From positions 62,001 through 126,000 of the forward strand of contig JARLIM010000037.1 of assembly GCA_031291725.1 (NCBI GenBank): DNA of 64,000 nucleotides. Direction: 5' to 3'. A program made the position numbers and the translations under genes. The notes beneath the pieces are model-generated. The model had not been told where the DNA came from. It ran no database searches and saw only the letters and a program-made list of their open reading frames with translations. Each line of letters begins with the position of its first letter. The first letter of the stretch is position 1. Below, piece after piece: positions 60,481 through 64,000 of this stretch. This DNA comes from Acetobacteraceae bacterium (GTDB lineage: Bacteria > Pseudomonadota > Alphaproteobacteria > Acetobacterales > Acetobacteraceae).

Positions 60481-62265
60481 TCAGCGCATCTCTTCCACAG
60501 GTGTCACGCCCATCACTGCCAGACCCGAGCGAATGACCATCGCGGTTGCGGCGACCAAGGCGAGGCGGGCACGTGTGGCGTCCGGCTGATCCGGCTGCAG
60601 GAAGCGCAACGTCGCGTCATCGCGACCGCGATTCCACAGCGTGTGAAGATCACCCGCCAAGTCATACAGGAAAAAAGCGATTCGGTGAGGCTCACGTGCA
60701 AAAGCTGCCTGCTCGACTTGGCGTGGCCACGCGGCCAGACGGCGGATGAGCGTCAATTCCGCCGCATTGTCGAGGCTGTCGAGCGGTGCGTTGGCCAACG
60801 ACTCGGGGGCGAGATCGAGTCCCTGCTCATGCGCCGCCCGCAGCACCGAGCGGCAGCGTGCATGCGCGTATTGCACGTAGAACACCGGGTTCTCACGCGT
60901 CTGCGCAATCGCCTGATCGATGTCGAAATCCATCTGCGCGTCGGATTTGCGGGTCAGCATGGTGAAGCGCACCGCATCGCGGCCCACTTCCTCCAGCAGA
61001 TCGCGCAGCGTGATGAAGGTGCCCGCGCGCTTGGACATCCGCACCAACTCGCCGCCCTTGAGCACTTTGACAATCTGGCACAGCACCACATCCAGATGCG
61101 CGCGCCCCTCGCCCGCCAGCGCCTTGGTGGCCGCCTGCATGCGCGAGACATAGCCGCCATGGTCGGCGCCCCACACATCGATCATGATCTCCGCCCCGCG
61201 CGCGATCTTGTCGGCGTGATAGGCGATGTCGTTGGCGAAATAGGTGTTCGAGCCGTCGGATTTGCGCAGCGGACGGTCCACGTCGTCGCCGAACCGGGTG
61301 GCGCGGAACAGCATCTGCTCGCGCGGCTCCCAATCGTCGGGCAGCTTGCCCTTCGGCGGTTCCAGCACGCCGTTATAGATCAGCCCCATCGCGGTCAGCT
61401 TTTCGATGGTGGCGTCGGTCGCGCCTTTGAGCACCAGTTCGCGCTCGGAGCTGAAGCGATCGAAGGTGACACCGAGCAGGTCCAGATCCTCGCGGATACC
61501 GGCCATCATCATCTCAAGCGCCGTCTCGCGCACGATGTCGAACCACAGCTCGGGTGCGGCCACACCGCGCGATTCGGTGGCGAATGCCGTGCCATGTTCG
61601 GCGGCCAGACGCTGGCCCACCGGGATCAGATACTCGCCGCGATACTGCATGCCGCCCGGCACTTCGGCGGAGTATTCCTCCTCCGTCAGCGTGGTTCCGA
61701 TGGCTTCCAGATAGCGCCAATAGGCCGCCCACGCCAAAGCCGTCACCTGCCCGCCGGCGTCGTTGATCAGATATTCCTTGGTGACGGCAAAGCCCGCCTT
61801 GGCCAGCAGATTGGCCAGGGCGTCGCCCACCACCGCCCCGCGACAATGGCCGATATGCATCGGGCCGGTCGGGTTGGCGGAGACATATTCGACGTTGACG
61901 TTGACGCGACCGCCAATGGTGGCATCGCCATATGTCTCGCCGCGACGCAAAATCACCGGCAGTTGGGCGCGCAGCAGATCGGGGGCGAGGTGCAGATTGA
62001 CGAAGCCGGGGCCGGCCAGTTCCGCCTTGGTGACGACATCAAGAGCGCCCAGCTTTTCAGCCAGGGCCGCACCGATCTCCTGCGGCTTGCGACGGGCGGC
62101 CTTGCTGGCAACCAGCGCGGCATTGGTGGCCATGTCGCCATGGGCCTCGTCTTTCGTGGCTGTCACCTCCACACGGGCGGCGATCTCGGGCGGCAGGTCG
62201 GGCACGATATCGGTCAGGGCCGCCACAACATGGGCGCGCAGTTCGGCAAACAGGTTTTCTTGCAT
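60481..62265 (-). CDS. argS: Arginyl-tRNA synthetase
   Basis: Charges tRNA-Arg. 594 residues, class I. The HIGH motif is in PTGPMHIGHCRGAVVGD (about 128-144), MSKRAG near residue 410 stands for KMSKS, as usual in ArgRS, and the N-terminal Add1 domain plus the C-terminal anticodon-binding DALR domain (QYAHARCRSVLRAA) are present. 20 nt after dgt and 36 nt before the SPOR gene, it belongs to the long minus-strand operon. Confidence 0.96.
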   Translation of the reverse strand: MQENLFAELRAHVVAALTDIVPDLPPEIAARVEVTATKDEAHGDMATNAALVASKAARRKPQEIGAALAEKLGALDVVTKAELAGPGFVNLHLAPDLLRAQLPVILRRGETYGDATIGGRVNVNVEYVSANPTGPMHIGHCRGAVVGDALANLLAKAGFAVTKEYLINDAGGQVTALAWAAYWRYLEAIGTTLTEEEYSAEVPGGMQYRGEYLIPVGQRLAAEHGTAFATESRGVAAPELWFDIVRETALEMMMAGIREDLDLLGVTFDRFSSERELVLKGATDATIEKLTAMGLIYNGVLEPPKGKLPDDWEPREQMLFRATRFGDDVDRPLRKSDGSNTYFANDIAYHADKIARGAEIMIDVWGADHGGYVSRMQAATKALAGEGRAHLDVVLCQIVKVLKGGELVRMSKRAGTFITLRDLLEEVGRDAVRFTMLTRKSDAQMDFDIDQAIAQTRENPVFYVQYAHARCRSVLRAAHEQGLDLAPESLANAPLDSLDNAAELTLIRRLAAWPRQVEQAAFAREPHRIAFFLYDLAGDLHTLWNRGRDDATLRFLQPDQPDATRARLALVAATAMVIRSGLAVMGVTPVEEMR

Positions 62266-62285
62266 CTTTAAAAACTACTCTCGGT

Positions 62286-63440
62286 TCAGCCGGAGACGGT
62301 GATGTCGGTCAAGCGCAGATGTTCGTCCAGCGCAAATCGGTCGGTCATGCCGGCGATATAATCCGCCACGGCCTGCGCACACCGCGCCGTGCCGGGCACA
62401 TCCCCCGCCCTTCCGCGCCAATCATCCGGCAGAAGATTGGGGGCGTTGTGCAGCAGGGTGAAGATTTCGGATGTCACCTTCCGCGCCTTGGCCGTCATGC
62501 GATTGACGCGCCAATGGCGATACATCCGGGCAAACAGGAATTCCTTGATCACCCGGTTCGCTTCGGCAATCGGCGGGCTGAAGGCCACAACGCCTTCCTT
62601 CGCACGCCGGATGGCATCGGCGTCCTTCGGATCAAGCGCCGCGATCCGCCGCCGCGTTTCGGTCACCAGATCGACGATGAGGGTGTTGATCACCCGCCGG
62701 TTCATCTCATGGCGCATCCGGGGCGGCGACATGTCGAAACTGGCCGTGCGCGCCACACGCAGCGCGTCCTTGACCACCGGCAGATGGGCGATGTCGTCCA
62801 GGGTGAACAATTCGGCGCGCAGGCCGTCATCCAGATCGTGGCTGTGATAGGCGATATCGTCAGCCAGCGCCGCCACCTGCGCTTCGGCGGAGGCGAAGGT
62901 GGTAAGGTCGAGGCGGAATTTCTGGTCGAACTCCGCCACGAAAGGCGGCGGCTTGCGCAGCGGGCCATTATGTTTGGCCAGGCCTTCCAGCGTCTCCCAT
63001 GTCAGGTTCAACCCGTCAAAATCGGCGTAGCGCGATTCGAGCAAGGTGACGATGCGCAGCGCCTGGGCGTTGTGATCGAACCCGCCAAACGGCTTCATCG
63101 CAGCCCCCAGCGCGTCCTCGCCCGCATGGCCGAACGGGGTGTGGCCCAGATCATGGGCCAGCGCCAACGCCTCCGTCAGATCCTCATCCAGCCCCAATTC
63201 CCGCGACACCGAGCGGGCGATCTGCGCCACTTCGATGGAGTGGGTCAGCCGGGTGCGGTAGAAATCGCCCTCGTGATTGACGAAGACCTGGGTCTTGTAT
63301 TGCAGCTTGCGGAAGGCGGAGGCGTGGATGATCCGGTCGCGGTCGCGCTGCCACGGGCTGCGCGTGGCAGCACCGGGCTCGGCATGCAGCCGGCCGCGAG
63401 ACGTGTCGGGCTGAACAGCCCAGGGGGCGCGCGTGGTCAT
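62286..63440 (-). CDS. dgt: Deoxyguanosinetriphosphate triphosphohydrolase-like protein
   Basis: 384 residues, HD-domain phosphohydrolase of the dGTPase family. It has SPWQRDRDRIIHASAFRKL with H-R-L-T-H-S (RLTHSIEVAQIARS, about 64-77), and the HD motif LAHDLGHTPFGHAGED (about 94-109), then LADDIAYHSHDLDDGLRA with the fourth metal ligand. Normal short alphaproteobacterial form. First gene of the operon running to serS; divergent from erpA. Confidence 0.95.
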   Translation of the reverse strand: MTTRAPWAVQPDTSRGRLHAEPGAATRSPWQRDRDRIIHASAFRKLQYKTQVFVNHEGDFYRTRLTHSIEVAQIARSVSRELGLDEDLTEALALAHDLGHTPFGHAGEDALGAAMKPFGGFDHNAQALRIVTLLESRYADFDGLNLTWETLEGLAKHNGPLRKPPPFVAEFDQKFRLDLTTFASAEAQVAALADDIAYHSHDLDDGLRAELFTLDDIAHLPVVKDALRVARTASFDMSPPRMRHEMNRRVINTLIVDLVTETRRRIAALDPKDADAIRRAKEGVVAFSPPIAEANRVIKEFLFARMYRHWRVNRMTAKARKVTSEIFTLLHNAPNLLPDDWRGRAGDVPGTARCAQAVADYIAGMTDRFALDEHLRLTDITVSG

Positions 63441-63504
63441 ATCTGTCCCTACACCGCGGCACTGCCCCCTTCAATGTCGGTCTCTGTCTGCCTATGTTGC
63501 ATTC

Positions 63505-63834
63505 ATGAGCACTCAATTCCGCCTCACCGACCGCGCCGCCGAGCGCATCGCCGAAATCGCCGCCGCCGAAGGTGGTGGAGCCCTCCGCGTGGCCGTGCTG
63601 GCAGGCGGATGCAGCGGTTTCCAATACAAGTTCGAGCTCGACCGCACCCCGGTTGACGACGACGTGGTGATCGAACACGGCCCTGCGCGGGTGTTCATCG
63701 ACCCGTCCAGCCTCGAACTGCTCGAAGGCTCGGAACTCGATTACGTCGAAGCGCTGATCGGCAGCCATTTTGCCGTGCGCAACCCGCAGGCCGCCAGCGC
63801 CTGTGGCTGCGGCTCCAGCTTCGCGCTCGCCTGA
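63505..63834 (+). CDS. erpA: Iron-sulfur cluster insertion protein ErpA/IscA family
   Basis: A-type carrier of Fe-S clusters, 109 residues. The three ligands are Cys36 (AGGCSGFQY), Cys100 and Cys102 (ACGCGSSF). The start at 63505 gives the standard length. The intergenic region to dgt (64 nt) has no evident operator. The stop overlaps the start of xthA by one base. Confidence 0.95.
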   Translation: MSTQFRLTDRAAERIAEIAAAEGGGALRVAVLAGGCSGFQYKFELDRTPVDDDVVIEHGPARVFIDPSSLELLEGSELDYVEALIGSHFAVRNPQAASACGCGSSFALA

Positions 63835-64000
63835 TGCGTCTTGCCACCTGGAATGTGAATTCCATCCGCCAGCGTGAGCGCCATGTGGCCGCGTGGTTGG
63901 CCCGTGTGCAGCCGGATGTGCTGTTCTTGCAGGAAATCAAATGCCAGGAGCCGGATTTCCCGCGCGCGGGCTTTGAAGCCGCCGGATATAGCTGCGCGGT
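63834..64000 (+). CDS. xthA: Exodeoxyribonuclease III (truncated by window edge)
   Basis: 56 N-terminal codons are visible. The start RLATWNVNSIRQRERHVAAWLA and the metal-binding LQEIKCQEPDFP (Glu near 34) identify the AP endonuclease/exonuclease III family used in base-excision repair. The ATG overlaps the erpA stop by one base. erpA-xthA next to divergent dgt is the usual alphaproteobacterial order. Confidence 0.93.
   Translation, partial: MRLATWNVNSIRQRERHVAAWLARVQPDVLFLQEIKCQEPDFPRAGFEAAGYSCA

Noticed and set aside
1..64000. CRISPR arrays, IS elements, prophage or toxin-antitoxin operons
   Set aside because: No regularly spaced repeats, transposase, phage structural gene or complete toxin-antitoxin pair was found.

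Overview
The window reads as one chromosomal segment of a GC-rich alphaproteobacterium, most likely in the Rhodospirillales and perhaps the Acetobacteraceae. The evidence is the conserved order xthA-erpA / dgt-argS-SPOR-nagZ-M50 protease-scpA-scpB-tatB-tatC-serS, the mltB-rlpA-dacA-tmk-holB-metG-tatD-metallohydrolase run, an alphaproteobacterial SOS box (GTTC-N7-GTTC) between uvrA and ssb, and families such as ELM1-like and DUF3422 proteins. There is no rRNA, IS element, prophage or CRISPR array. One tRNA gene, tRNA-Lys(TTT), is present.

Left part (1-18.4 kb): a truncated aromatic-acid-type MFS importer behind a 25-bp perfect palindrome; pyrE diverging from an ELM1-like gene; tartrate dehydrogenase; two small genes; and hyi-glxR on the opposite strand. 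TtuC, Hyi and GlxR together could take tartrate to D-glycerate. Next come an AI-2E family membrane protein and a dppBCDF-type peptide ABC operon behind a near-perfect sigma-54 promoter. That operon has no binding protein and is followed by a TauE/SafE permease. A YegD-like Hsp70 with an SOS box upstream, rph-rdgB, a Gfo/Idh oxidoreductase, an hrcA without grpE, and small divergent genes next to a TetR regulator follow.

Middle (18.4-36 kb): uvrA and ssb share an SOS box. Then come a secreted alpha/beta hydrolase ending in a 27-bp perfect inverted repeat, an amino-acid ABC transporter fragment (binding protein, racemase, permease, no ATPase), gyrA-coaD-ppiA, tRNA-Lys, an AT-rich-edged surface-polysaccharide islet (GT2 and pyruvyl transferase), a patatin, and bdhA followed by a pcaF-like thiolase whose Shine-Dalgarno lies in a perfect 13-bp hairpin.

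Right part (36-64 kb): the tightly overlapping cell-wall/replication/translation operon ending in a PhnP-like hydrolase; a non-canonical Nramp transporter diverging from an OmpR-type regulator that has lost every receiver active-site residue, with a perfect CRP-type site between them; an NDUFAF6-like protein; sodB; yajC without secDF; a DUF815-DUF3422-FUSC operon; carbonic anhydrase; and the long housekeeping operon ending with serS, from which tatA is absent. Three copies of a ~90-bp palindromic intergenic repeat are scattered through the window.

Most of the window is housekeeping. I see no obvious self-contained novel defence or mobile system. The strongest unusual signals are regulatory (SD-sequestering hairpins, the sigma-54 promoter, the CRP and SOS sites) and protein-level losses of canonical residues (the response regulator and Nramp). 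Start sites were chosen by eye from Shine-Dalgarno position, overlap with neighbours and family N-termini.
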